This document shows positions 1-5,362 of a stretch of 6,234 nt of DNA, in pieces (the stretch's first letter is position 1; each line of letters starts with the position of its first letter). Origin of the DNA: Burkholderiaceae bacterium (GTDB lineage Bacteria; Pseudomonadota; Gammaproteobacteria; Burkholderiales; Burkholderiaceae_D); assembly GCA_019752915.1 (NCBI GenBank), contig JAIELO010000233.1:1-6234 (forward strand), in the 5' to 3' direction. Position numbers and translations under genes: made by a program. The notes below the pieces were generated by a model, which worked only from the letters and a program-made list of their open reading frames with translations, did not search any database and had not been told where the DNA came from.

Positions 1-1669
1 CGCCCAGTTTTGTTTCGGCACGCTGGCGCAGTTCGCGCAGTTTCAGTTCGCCGATCTTGTAGCTGAGCGCCTGTCCCGGTACCGCGATATAGCGTTCCAC
101 TTCCTGCACGGCGGTTACCTCGTTCTGCGGCACATTGTCCTTGAAGTAAGTGATCGCCTGCTCGCGGGTCCAACCTTTGGCGTGGATGCCGGTGTCCACC
201 ACCAGTCGCACACCGCGCCAGATTTCAGCCGTCAGACGTCCCACCCACTGCCATGGATCGTCATACAGGCCGATCTCCTGACCCAGCATTTCGCTGTAGA
301 GACCCCAGCCTTCCGAGAAGGCGGTGCTGGAACCGAAGCGGCGGAAGGCCGGCAGTTCAGCCGTTTCCTGCGCCAGACTGCGCTCGAAGTGGTGGCCCGG
401 GATTGCTTCGTGCAGGAAGAAAGCGTGGGTGGTGAAGCGGGTGCGGGTCTCCGGTTTATAGGCATTGAAATAGAACACCCCGGGACGCTTGCCATCGACC
501 GAGCCACGCTGGTAGGAGGCCGGTGCGGCACTGACTTCGCGGTAGCCTTCCACCGGGCGGATCTCGAACGGTGCTTTAGGCAAGTGGGCAAACAGCAGGT
601 TCTGCTTGGCCTCGACCTTGGGACGAATCGCCTCATAGGCTGCCTGAATTTCTTCGCGCGTGGTGAAGCGCAGTTCCGGCGCCGTATTCAGGTGCTGGAA
701 GAATTCCTTGAGCGTGCCTTTGAAACCGACCTTTTGCTTGGCCAGTTCGAACTGGGCGCGGATGCGCGCCACTTCGCTCAGGCCGATGTCGTGGATCTGG
801 TTCGGCGTCAGCTCGGTCGTGGTGCTGCGGCGTGCCAGGAAGGCATACCACTCCTGCCCGCCCGGCAGGGCGCCGATGCCGGCCGTATCGCGTCCGGCGG
901 GCAGATAGGTATCGCGCATGAAGGTCAGCAGTTTGCGGTTGGCTGGTGCCAGCTGTTCGCGCACCAGTTTGCCGTACTCGGCGCTCAGGCGCTCCTTGTC
1001 AGCAGCGCTGAACGAGGACGGGAATTTTTTCACTGGCCCCATATAGGTGCTGCTGTCCAGATTATCGCTGCTGACATTTTCCAGTTGCGGCAGCACCCGC
1101 TGGATCAGCGCTTTGGGCATGACGATGCCCTGCGCGATGCCTTTGCGCATGTCGTCCATCAGGTGATCGACCGCTGGTGCATAAGCGGCGGCCCGCTGTA
1201 GCCAATTGTCATAATCCTGCACGCTCTGGAATGGCTGGGCCGAACTGCCCGAACCGAGTTGTGCCATGCTCAGGTGCAGGCCGGAAAACTGGTCTACCGG
1301 CATCAGGTCGGTGGGGAAGCGCAGACCGTCAAGTACCTGCTGCAGGCGGTAGCGCAGCAAGTCGTAGCTGATGCGGTCTTCGGCTGGCAGTGCAGCCGGA
1401 TCGTAGGCGGCGCTCAGTGCCAGATATTTTTCCGCCAGTGCGCGGCTCTGGGCGTTGGCCTCGGCTGCGGTGAGTGGCCCGAACAGGTGGTTGTAGCGCT
1501 GGTCGCCGTTAAAAGTGGCGGCGATCGGGTTTTCCCGCAGATAGTCTTCCCAGTACTGGGCATATAGCTGGTTCATCCGCTCCGGAGTGGCCAGCGTTCG
1601 GACCTGCGCGATGGCAGGGATGGTGGTACTCAGCAGGGTGCAAAGTAATAGCGAGAATGCGCGGCGCAT
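1..1669 (-). CDS. DUF885-family exported putative metallohydrolase (3' end off window)
   Basis: An open frame of 556 codons runs without a stop to the left edge, so the C-terminus is missing (relatives are about 590-610 residues, from memory). The start at 1669 is preceded by AGAGGA four bases upstream. Residues 1-21 form a signal peptide: MRR, a hydrophobic core, then AIA before Q22. The mature protein is therefore probably periplasmic. The family is recognised from residues 35-55 (ENPIAATFNGDQRYN) and from H420-E421-A-I-P-G-H426-H427, followed by E453-G454-W455. These resemble a zinc site with a later glutamate ligand, but the spacing is HE-x4-HH rather than HExxH. DUF885 proteins are often annotated as putative peptidases; I know of no firm substrate. 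The gene is divergent from the hydrolase operon, with 211 bases between the starts. Family assignment is confident; enzymatic role is inferred. Confidence 0.9.
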   Translation of the reverse strand, partial: MRRAFSLLLCTLLSTTIPAIAQVRTLATPERMNQLYAQYWEDYLRENPIAATFNGDQRYNHLFGPLTAAEANAQSRALAEKYLALSAAYDPAALPAEDRISYDLLRYRLQQVLDGLRFPTDLMPVDQFSGLHLSMAQLGSGSSAQPFQSVQDYDNWLQRAAAYAPAVDHLMDDMRKGIAQGIVMPKALIQRVLPQLENVSSDNLDSSTYMGPVKKFPSSFSAADKERLSAEYGKLVREQLAPANRKLLTFMRDTYLPAGRDTAGIGALPGGQEWYAFLARRSTTTELTPNQIHDIGLSEVARIRAQFELAKQKVGFKGTLKEFFQHLNTAPELRFTTREEIQAAYEAIRPKVEAKQNLLFAHLPKAPFEIRPVEGYREVSAAPASYQRGSVDGKRPGVFYFNAYKPETRTRFTTHAFFLHEAIPGHHFERSLAQETAELPAFRRFGSSTAFSEGWGLYSEMLGQEIGLYDDPWQWVGRLTAEIWRGVRLVVDTGIHAKGWTREQAITYFKDNVPQNEVTAVQEVERYIAVPGQALSYKIGELKLRELRQRAETKLG

Positions 1670-1697
1670 GGTGTCCTCTAGAAAATTTAGCTCTTGG

Positions 1698-1706
1698 AGA
1701 ATAGCA
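1698..1706 (-). promoter_or_regulatory. Extended -10 promoter for the DUF885 gene
   Basis: On the minus strand TGC-TATTCT forms an extended -10 element (four of six matches to TATAAT plus the TGn). No good -35 lies 16-18 bases upstream. Transcription would start near 1691, giving a leader of about 22 bases that contains the AGAGGA ribosome site. The weak -35 suggests an activator or an extended -10 promoter. This is prediction only. Confidence 0.4.
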
Positions 1707-1721
1707 CGGCAGAATCTGCCG
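1707..1721. promoter_or_regulatory. 15-bp palindrome in the DUF885 promoter (candidate operator)
   Basis: CGGCAGA-A-TCTGCCG is a perfect 7-bp inverted repeat around one central base. It lies directly upstream of the predicted extended -10, between the -35 and -10 positions of the DUF885 promoter, where a repressor dimer would block RNA polymerase. Its sequence is unlike the BlaI-type palindromes nearer the operon, so a different regulator would be needed. There is no T-tract on either side, so it is not a terminator. Confidence 0.4.
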
Positions 1722-1763
1722 CCGACAGGGGAGAGCCCGCATCAGGCCTTGAAAGCTGTGGCT

Positions 1764-1788
1764 AATCTGCCGGGCGCTACAGCAGATT
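1764..1788. repeat. Inverted repeat AATCTGC-N11-GCAGATT
   Basis: A perfect 7-bp inverted repeat with an 11-base spacer. Its left arm plus two bases (AATCTGCCG) repeats exactly the right part of the palindrome at 1713-1721, so the same heptamer occurs three times in this 211-base region. It could be a second site for the regulator of the DUF885 side, or a chance hairpin. No U-tract follows it. Confidence 0.3.
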
Positions 1789-1797
1789 GGAAAGTTC

Positions 1798-1826
1798 TTG
1801 TGTGGATGCTACAGGTGTGGCATGCT
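1798..1826 (+). promoter_or_regulatory. Candidate promoter of the hydrolase-blaI-M56 operon
   Basis: TTGTGT (1798-1803), a 17-base spacer, then TGg-CATGCT (extended -10, hexamer at 1821-1826). An alternative is TTGGAA (1787-1792), 17 bases, TACAGG (1810-1815). Neither is a strong consensus, but either would be covered by the two palindromes at 1807-1838, as expected for a repressed promoter. Transcripts would carry a leader of roughly 50-60 bases with GGGGA at 1868-1872 as the ribosome site. Confidence 0.35.
1807..1822. promoter_or_regulatory. BlaI/CopY-type operator, site 1
   Basis: The sequence is TGCTACA-GG-TGTGGCA, a 7-bp inverted repeat around two bases with one mismatch in the right arm (TGTGGCA for TGTAGCA). 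BlaI/MecI/CopY repressors are known to bind palindromes with a TACA-NN-TGTA-like core, and such a repressor is encoded 1.3 kb downstream in the same operon. The site overlaps the candidate promoter and directly abuts site 2. Binding is inferred, not shown. Confidence 0.6.
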
Positions 1827-1838
1827 ACTCATGTAGCA
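1823..1838. promoter_or_regulatory. BlaI/CopY-type operator, site 2
   Basis: The sequence is TGCTACT-CA-TGTAGCA, the same 16-bp palindrome as site 1 with a single mismatch, here in the left arm (TGCTACT for TGCTACA). It begins at the base after site 1 ends, so the two dyad centres are 16 bp apart, about one and a half helical turns. Together the sites define the consensus TGCTACA-NN-TGTAGCA. It lies 42 bases before the hydrolase start codon. Confidence 0.6.
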
Positions 1839-1880
1839 GGTGCTCTGCGCTTGCATTGACTTAGTTCGGGGAAGCGAAAA

Positions 1881-3146
1881 ATGAACAAATTGCTCAAGCG
1901 CCGTATTGGCGCATGGATTGTTGGATTGGCCGCGTTGGTCAGCTATTCGGTGGCCGTTGCCCAAAGCACCGACCGGATGCTGAAGGTCGACGCTGGTCAA
2001 CTGCATGTGGTGCAAGATGGCTCCGGGCCCTTCACCGTCGTGTTTGAAGCCGGTTTTGCCAGTGATATGTCGGTTTGGCGGAAAGTACTGCCGGAGGCGG
2101 CGAAACAGGCGCGTATGCTGGCCTACTCGCGCGCCGGTACGGGGCAATCGCCAGCGCGCGCGGTGCCGCTCGGGCTTGAACAAAGCGCCGCCGAGTTTGA
2201 GCAAATGCTGGCGGCAGCAGGAGCCAAGCCACCTTTCATTCTGGTCGGGCATTCTTATGGCGCCTTCCTGATCCGGCATTTTGCGGCACGCCATCCGGAC
2301 CAGGTGGCGGGGCTGGTGTTTGTCGATCCCGCCGATGAAGGTCTGGAGACGGCGCTCAAGCGCGTCGATCCGGCACGCGTGCGGCAGGACCAACTGGCGC
2401 TGGCGGCGAGCATGCCACCCAAGTGGCAGGGCGACCTTGAGGTCGTGCAGAAAATTCTCGATGCCGGGCAATTGCCGCCCTTGCCGGCGCTGCCGGATGT
2501 GCCAGCCATGTTGCTGACCTCGGTCCGTGCGCGTGCCCAGTCCGATTTTTTCCAGGAGACGCCAGTGGCCGTGCGCATCAAGCGCGAACGGCATCAGGCT
2601 TTCTTCAGCCAGTTCTCGAGCGGCGCGCATATCGTCACACCGAACAGCGGCCATCACATCCAGCTGATGGAACCCCAATTGGTGAATGCGGCCATTGCAC
2701 AGACGCTGGCCAGCGCAAGCCAATTGTCCGAGCGGCGCGCCCGGCAGGCGGCACGCCAGACTTTGCTGCAAGTGCTGGAAAAAGAGGTGGTGCCGTTGGC
2801 TGGCAACGATCGTATACCGGCGCAGGGGCGCGTGCTGGCAGCCATCCGTGCAGGCAACTTTAGCGAGGCCGAACTCAACGGGATTGGTTTTGACGTCCTG
2901 ACCAAGGGGAAGCAGCCGGACCTCGCTGGACTGCTGTTCAAATACAATACGGAAGCGTTTGGCCAATCGGATAATGCCGCCGACAGCTACGGCGAAGCTT
3001 TGCTGGCCGCCCGTCGCCCTCAGGAGGCGCGCCAGCAGTTCCAGCGTGCGCTCGATCTGGGCAAGGCCAATGGCGCCAGCGAGCGTGCCCTGGCGACCTA
3101 TCGAGACAATCTCGCCAAGGCGCAAGCACAGGAAAAACAGCCATGA
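1881..3146 (+). CDS. Periplasmic alpha/beta hydrolase with TPR-like C-terminal tail
   Basis: 421 residues. The start is supported by GGGGA eight bases upstream and by a clear signal peptide (KLLKRR, hydrophobic core, AVA before Q28), so the product is exported. The alpha/beta hydrolase domain spans about 35-280. It has a likely oxyanion segment near E56-A-G58, the nucleophile elbow G123-H124-S125-Y126-G127, a VDP strand end at D149, and S256-G257-H258 as the probable catalytic histidine. D149 or D222 could be the acid. Residues about 290-421 are helical and include a TPR-like unit (369-392, SYGEALLAARRPQEARQQF) of the kind often found behind exported serine hydrolases. The substrate is unknown (ester, lactone or amide). 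The gene is first in an operon and overlaps the blaI-like gene by ATGA, in the place a beta-lactamase gene would hold, so it may be the regulated effector. Confidence 0.9.
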   Translation: MNKLLKRRIGAWIVGLAALVSYSVAVAQSTDRMLKVDAGQLHVVQDGSGPFTVVFEAGFASDMSVWRKVLPEAAKQARMLAYSRAGTGQSPARAVPLGLEQSAAEFEQMLAAAGAKPPFILVGHSYGAFLIRHFAARHPDQVAGLVFVDPADEGLETALKRVDPARVRQDQLALAASMPPKWQGDLEVVQKILDAGQLPPLPALPDVPAMLLTSVRARAQSDFFQETPVAVRIKRERHQAFFSQFSSGAHIVTPNSGHHIQLMEPQLVNAAIAQTLASASQLSERRARQAARQTLLQVLEKEVVPLAGNDRIPAQGRVLAAIRAGNFSEAELNGIGFDVLTKGKQPDLAGLLFKYNTEAFGQSDNAADSYGEALLAARRPQEARQQFQRALDLGKANGASERALATYRDNLAKAQAQEKQP

Positions 3147-3559
3147 GCAAAGTCCAAGGAAATACCGGCGCCCCGTCCGTCGAAGCGCTGGAGAGCCTGC
3201 CCCTGCGCGAGCGCCAGGTCGTCGAACTGGTGTACAGCCTGCACGAAGCGACCGCCACCCAGATCCAGCAGTGCCTGGAGGTTGATCTGAGCAATTCGGC
3301 GATCCGCGCCATGCTGGCGCGCCTGGAAGAGAAGGGCGTGCTGCAGCACCGGATCGACGGTCAGCGCTACCTCTATCAGGCGGTAGTGCCCAAGCAGGAG
3401 GTGCGCACTTCCGCGCTCAAGCGGCTGGTGGGTACCTTCTTCGATGATTCCCCGGCCAGCGCGGCAAGCGCATTGCTTGGCATGTCAGGCAAATTGTCTA
3501 ACGAGGAGCTGGACCAGCTGGAAGCGATGATTGCCAAGGCGCGCGAGGACGGGCGTTAA
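3143..3559 (+). CDS. BlaI/MecI/CopY-family transcriptional repressor
   Basis: 138 residues, close to the family's usual 120-140. A winged-helix domain spans about 18-82: LRERQVVELVYSL, then the recognition region LSNSAIRAMLARLEEKGVL (49-67), and the wing with R75-Y76-L77-Y78. The C-terminal part (about 85-136) is the helical dimerisation region, with the family-typical FFDDSP (99-104) and LSNEELDQLEAMI (118-130). The start overlaps the hydrolase stop (ATGA) and has AGGA nine bases upstream. It is followed directly by an M56 protease gene, the classic repressor-protease pair. By analogy the protein is a cytoplasmic dimer that represses its own operon through the palindromes at 1807-1838 and is inactivated after the protease senses a signal. 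The bond cut in staphylococcal MecI (N101-F102) aligns by eye with L111-L112 here, so the cleavage site is not conserved in sequence. Confidence 0.93.
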   Translation: MSKVQGNTGAPSVEALESLPLRERQVVELVYSLHEATATQIQQCLEVDLSNSAIRAMLARLEEKGVLQHRIDGQRYLYQAVVPKQEVRTSALKRLVGTFFDDSPASAASALLGMSGKLSNEELDQLEAMIAKAREDGR

Positions 3560-5106
3560 TGGCAGGGACTGATCTGGTCCTGCTATTGCTGCGCCATACG
3601 CTGACGGTGCTGCTGTTGTTGCTGGTGCTGCGCGGTCTGCGCAAGGCATCCGCAGCGAGCCGCGTGTTCGCTGCCCGTTGCGGTCTGGCTGCCCTGGTTC
3701 TGGCGCCGCTGGCCTGGCTGATGGTGCCGGCGCTGCCGCTGCACCTGCCTTACGCCTGGACGGCGCTGCTAGCGCCCCCCGTCGAATTGCCTAAGATGGT
3801 CTGGCTCGATGCTGCGCCACCCCCGGTTGAGGGTTTCGACGCACCATTCCGTGCCGCCGCCTTGGGCCGCGCGCTATTGCTGGTCTATGCGCTGGTGGTC
3901 CTGCTGTATCTGTCCCGACTGGGATTGGCACTCTGGCGCTTGCAACGGATTGCTGCCAATGCGGAGCCACTGACGGCGCCCGCGTGGTGTGCGGCCCTGC
4001 ACACCCTGCAAGCAACGCAAGCAACAACAGGGATGGGGCGCCGGGTGCGGCTACTCGTGTCCGACGAGGTGGCGTCGCCCATGAGCTGGGGCTTGCGCAG
4101 GCCGGTAATCTTGCTGGATCGGGCCAGCCTCGGGGCCGTCGCGCCGGTTCCCGTGCTGGCGCATGAATTGGCGCATATCGCGGCACGTGATTGGCCGATG
4201 ATGCTGCTGGCGCGCACGCTACTGGCCTTTTACTGGTGGCACCCCCTCATGCATTTGCTGCTACGTTCCATGGAACACGATATGGAATGTGCGGCCGATG
4301 ATGCGGTGCTGCGCGCCGGGGTCAAGCCATCGCAGTATGCGCAAACCCTGCTGCAGGTGTCGCGCCAGACTTTCGATCCGGCGCGTGCGTCGACCCTGGC
4401 GCAGCGTATTGCCGGACGTGGCGCTGCGCTGGCAGCGCGTATCGCGGCCCTGCTCGAAGTCCGGCGCGCACGTCGCAGCGTCACCCGCGGCGAATGGGCC
4501 GTTGGCGTCGCGTTGACCGGCATGCTGGTGCTGGCCCTCGGCGCATTCGCGCTCAAAGGCGAGCATCTGGTCTGGCCCGATCAGCTGCTGCATGCCTCCG
4601 CGATCGAACGCGGTCAGGATGTGTGCGTACTGCTCGATGGTCTGGACAATCCGAATTTCACGCAACTGGCTGCGGCCATGCGCGCAGGCGATTTCACGCA
4701 GCGCCACGCGGTCGAAGTCGAGTCTTTCCGCCAGCGTGCAGCGATTCCGGCGCTGGTGCTGGCATTGCAGGACAGGCAGCCGGTCGTGCGTAGACTTGCT
4801 GCCTGGGCTCTGGGTGAAATGCGCTTCCCGGAAACCGCCCCAGCACTCGCGGTTTTGCTGGCCGATACGGATCCACTGGTGCGAGCCGAGGCGGCGGGCG
4901 CGCTGGGCGATATGGGCGAAGTGCGCTGGCTGCCGGTTTTTCACGCCATGCTGCGTGACCCGCAGCCGGCCGTGCGCGCACGGGTGGCGCATGCTCTGGG
5001 CGACCTGGCCGAGCAGGCCAGCATCACGGCGCTCGAAGCGGCGCGCAGTGACCCGGACGGCACGGTTGCGGAGCAGGTGCGCTGGGCTCTGCGGGAAATG
5101 CACTGA
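3559..5106 (+). CDS. M56 (BlaR1/MecR1-type) membrane metalloprotease fused to HEAT repeats
   Basis: 515 residues. The ATG overlaps the preceding stop (TAATG), with GAGGA nine bases upstream. Predicted membrane segments lie at about 6-27, 38-57, 100-122 and 314-333, with a more amphipathic hydrophobic stretch at 212-235. The protease domain has S173-P-M-S-W-G-L, the zinc motif H202-E203-L204-A205-H206 and the downstream FYWWHP (224-229). E243 in MECAADDAV is the probable third ligand (E239 is the alternative). All expected catalytic residues are present. After the last membrane segment, BlaR1 carries a periplasmic penicillin-binding domain. Here there is a linker (about 340-390) and then four HEAT repeats (393-515). 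On the BlaR1 topology this domain would face the periplasm and could sense a protein or polymer rather than a beta-lactam. No SxxK penicillin-binding motif is seen. The likely partner is the BlaI-like repressor upstream. Confidence 0.92.
   Translation: MAGTDLVLLLLRHTLTVLLLLLVLRGLRKASAASRVFAARCGLAALVLAPLAWLMVPALPLHLPYAWTALLAPPVELPKMVWLDAAPPPVEGFDAPFRAAALGRALLLVYALVVLLYLSRLGLALWRLQRIAANAEPLTAPAWCAALHTLQATQATTGMGRRVRLLVSDEVASPMSWGLRRPVILLDRASLGAVAPVPVLAHELAHIAARDWPMMLLARTLLAFYWWHPLMHLLLRSMEHDMECAADDAVLRAGVKPSQYAQTLLQVSRQTFDPARASTLAQRIAGRGAALAARIAALLEVRRARRSVTRGEWAVGVALTGMLVLALGAFALKGEHLVWPDQLLHASAIERGQDVCVLLDGLDNPNFTQLAAAMRAGDFTQRHAVEVESFRQRAAIPALVLALQDRQPVVRRLAAWALGEMRFPETAPALAVLLADTDPLVRAEAAGALGDMGEVRWLPVFHAMLRDPQPAVRARVAHALGDLAEQASITALEAARSDPDGTVAEQVRWALREMH
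4735..5103 (+). repeat. Four HEAT (PBS-lyase-like) repeats in the M56 protein
   Basis: In the encoded protein the motif ALG[ED][ML] (last copy ALREM) recurs at residues 417, 448, 479 and 510, an exact 31-residue (93-base) period. The units are roughly 393-423, 424-454, 455-485 and 486-515. Each has a first helix, a D-x-x-P/G-x-V-R turn (VVRR, LVRA, AVRA; TVAE in the last) and a second helix. HEAT solenoids usually bind proteins. The fourth repeat is degenerate and ends the protein two residues past a full second helix. Confidence 0.85.
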
Positions 5107-5120
5107 ATGATGGGTGAGTG

Positions 5121-5139
5121 GTCCGGAAATGGACCGGAC
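5121..5139 (+). other. Hairpin after the operon without a T-tract
   Basis: GTCCGG and CCGGAC pair perfectly around a 7-base loop, 14 bases past the M56 stop codon. An overlapping alternative pairs GGTCC (5120-5124) with GGACC (5131-5135). No run of T follows on the plus strand, so it is not a canonical intrinsic terminator. It may stabilise the 3' end of the operon mRNA or work with Rho. Confidence 0.35.
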
Positions 5140-5159
5140 GCAAGGACTGTAGCGAGCGC

Positions 5160-5190
5160 AAACAAAAACGCCAACCTGCGAGGGTTGGCG
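5160..5190 (-). terminator. Rho-independent terminator of tRNA-Phe
   Basis: On the minus strand CGCCAACC (5190-5183) pairs with GGTTGGCG (5176-5169), an uninterrupted 8-bp stem around a 6-base loop. TTTTTGTTT follows immediately (5168-5160). It begins 20 bases past the tRNA 3' end, in the right orientation to stop tRNA transcription. Read from the plus strand it lacks a T-tract, so it would serve only the minus strand. Confidence 0.85.
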
Positions 5191-5209
5191 TATCGTCAAA
5201 ACATGTTCT

Positions 5210-5285
5210 TGGTGGCCCGGGGCGGAATCGAACCACCGACACAAGGATTTTCAATCCTCTGCTCTACCAACTGAGCTACCAGGCC
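5210..5285 (-). tRNA. tRNA-Phe (anticodon GAA)
   Basis: A full 76-base cloverleaf with an encoded CCA end. The acceptor stem GGCCTGG pairs with CCGGGCC with one U-G wobble at 5-68. The D arm contains AGCTCAGTTGGTAGAGC. The anticodon stem GAGGA/TCCTT holds a loop with GAA at 5252-5250, flanked by T33 and A37. The T loop has the standard GGTTCGATTCC. It closely resembles E. coli tRNA-Phe. It decodes UUC/UUU. It has its own promoter and terminator and stands alone; no integrase gene or duplicated tRNA end is visible beside it. Confidence 0.97.
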
Positions 5286-5295
5286 AAGAGGAAAA

Positions 5296-5323
5296 ATTAT
5301 AGCAGGCTTAGGAAGAAATGCAA
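5296..5323 (-). promoter_or_regulatory. Strong sigma-70 promoter of tRNA-Phe
   Basis: On the minus strand TTGCAT (5323-5318), a 16-base spacer, then TGC-TATAAT (extended -10, hexamer at 5301-5296). Transcription would start near 5289, only about four bases before the mature tRNA 5' end. The perfect extended -10 fits a highly expressed stable RNA. Confidence 0.8.
5310..5320 (+). promoter_or_regulatory. Ribosome site and alternative upstream ATG for the hydroxylase
   Basis: AGGA (5310-5313) precedes an ATG at 5318 by four bases. That ATG is in frame with the hydroxylase and would add 15 residues (MQGTFSARTNRYNVC). It has a better ribosome site than the ATG at 5363, which has none. However, the perfect TATAAT at 5351 would then lie inside the coding region, and a transcript reaching 5318 would have to start further upstream, within the tRNA promoter or gene. 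I prefer 5363 but cannot exclude this start. Confidence 0.3.
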
Positions 5324-5350
5324 GGAACATTTTCTGCGCGCACTAACCGC

Positions 5351-5356
5351 TATAAT
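5351..5356 (+). promoter_or_regulatory. -10 element of a possibly leaderless hydroxylase promoter
   Basis: A perfect TATAAT with its last base seven positions before the A of the ATG at 5363. The usual spacing puts transcription start at that A, predicting a leaderless mRNA. The -35 region is poor (CATTTT with a 17-base spacer, or TTTTCT with 15). There is no TGn extension and no Shine-Dalgarno between this element and the ATG. Confidence 0.5.
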
Positions 5357-5362
5357 GTTTGC

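Noticed and set aside
182..1201. A 339-codon open frame on the plus strand
   Set aside because: It is antisense to the DUF885 gene, whose conserved motifs are unmistakable on the minus strand. The plus-strand product resembles no family I know.
1775..1781. CGCTACA as part of a third operator
   Set aside because: It is a lone half-site; the expected right arm reads AGATTGG and does not match.
1841..1855. A third BlaI-type operator after site 2
   Set aside because: Only the outer TGC and GCA match and the spacing is one base short. There is no TACA/TGTA core.
1856..1861. TTGACT as a -35 element for the hydrolase operon
   Set aside because: A -10 at normal spacing would fall on or after the start codon at 1881, leaving no room for the GGGGA ribosome site.
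1809..3125. A 438-codon open frame on the minus strand
   Set aside because: It lies wholly antisense to the hydrolase, which has a signal peptide, GHSYG motif and ribosome site. The antisense product has no recognisable domain and a composition typical of a GC-rich shadow frame.
5120..5139. Intrinsic terminator of the plus-strand operon
   Set aside because: The stem is good, but no T-tract follows on the plus strand, so it is listed only as a hairpin.
4261..5244. A 327-codon open frame on the minus strand
   Set aside because: It is antisense to the M56-HEAT gene and would start inside tRNA-Phe. It has no ribosome site and no recognised domain.
5210..5285. tRNA-Phe as an attachment site for an integrated element
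   Set aside because: No integrase gene, no duplicated tRNA 3' end and no shift in base composition on either side.
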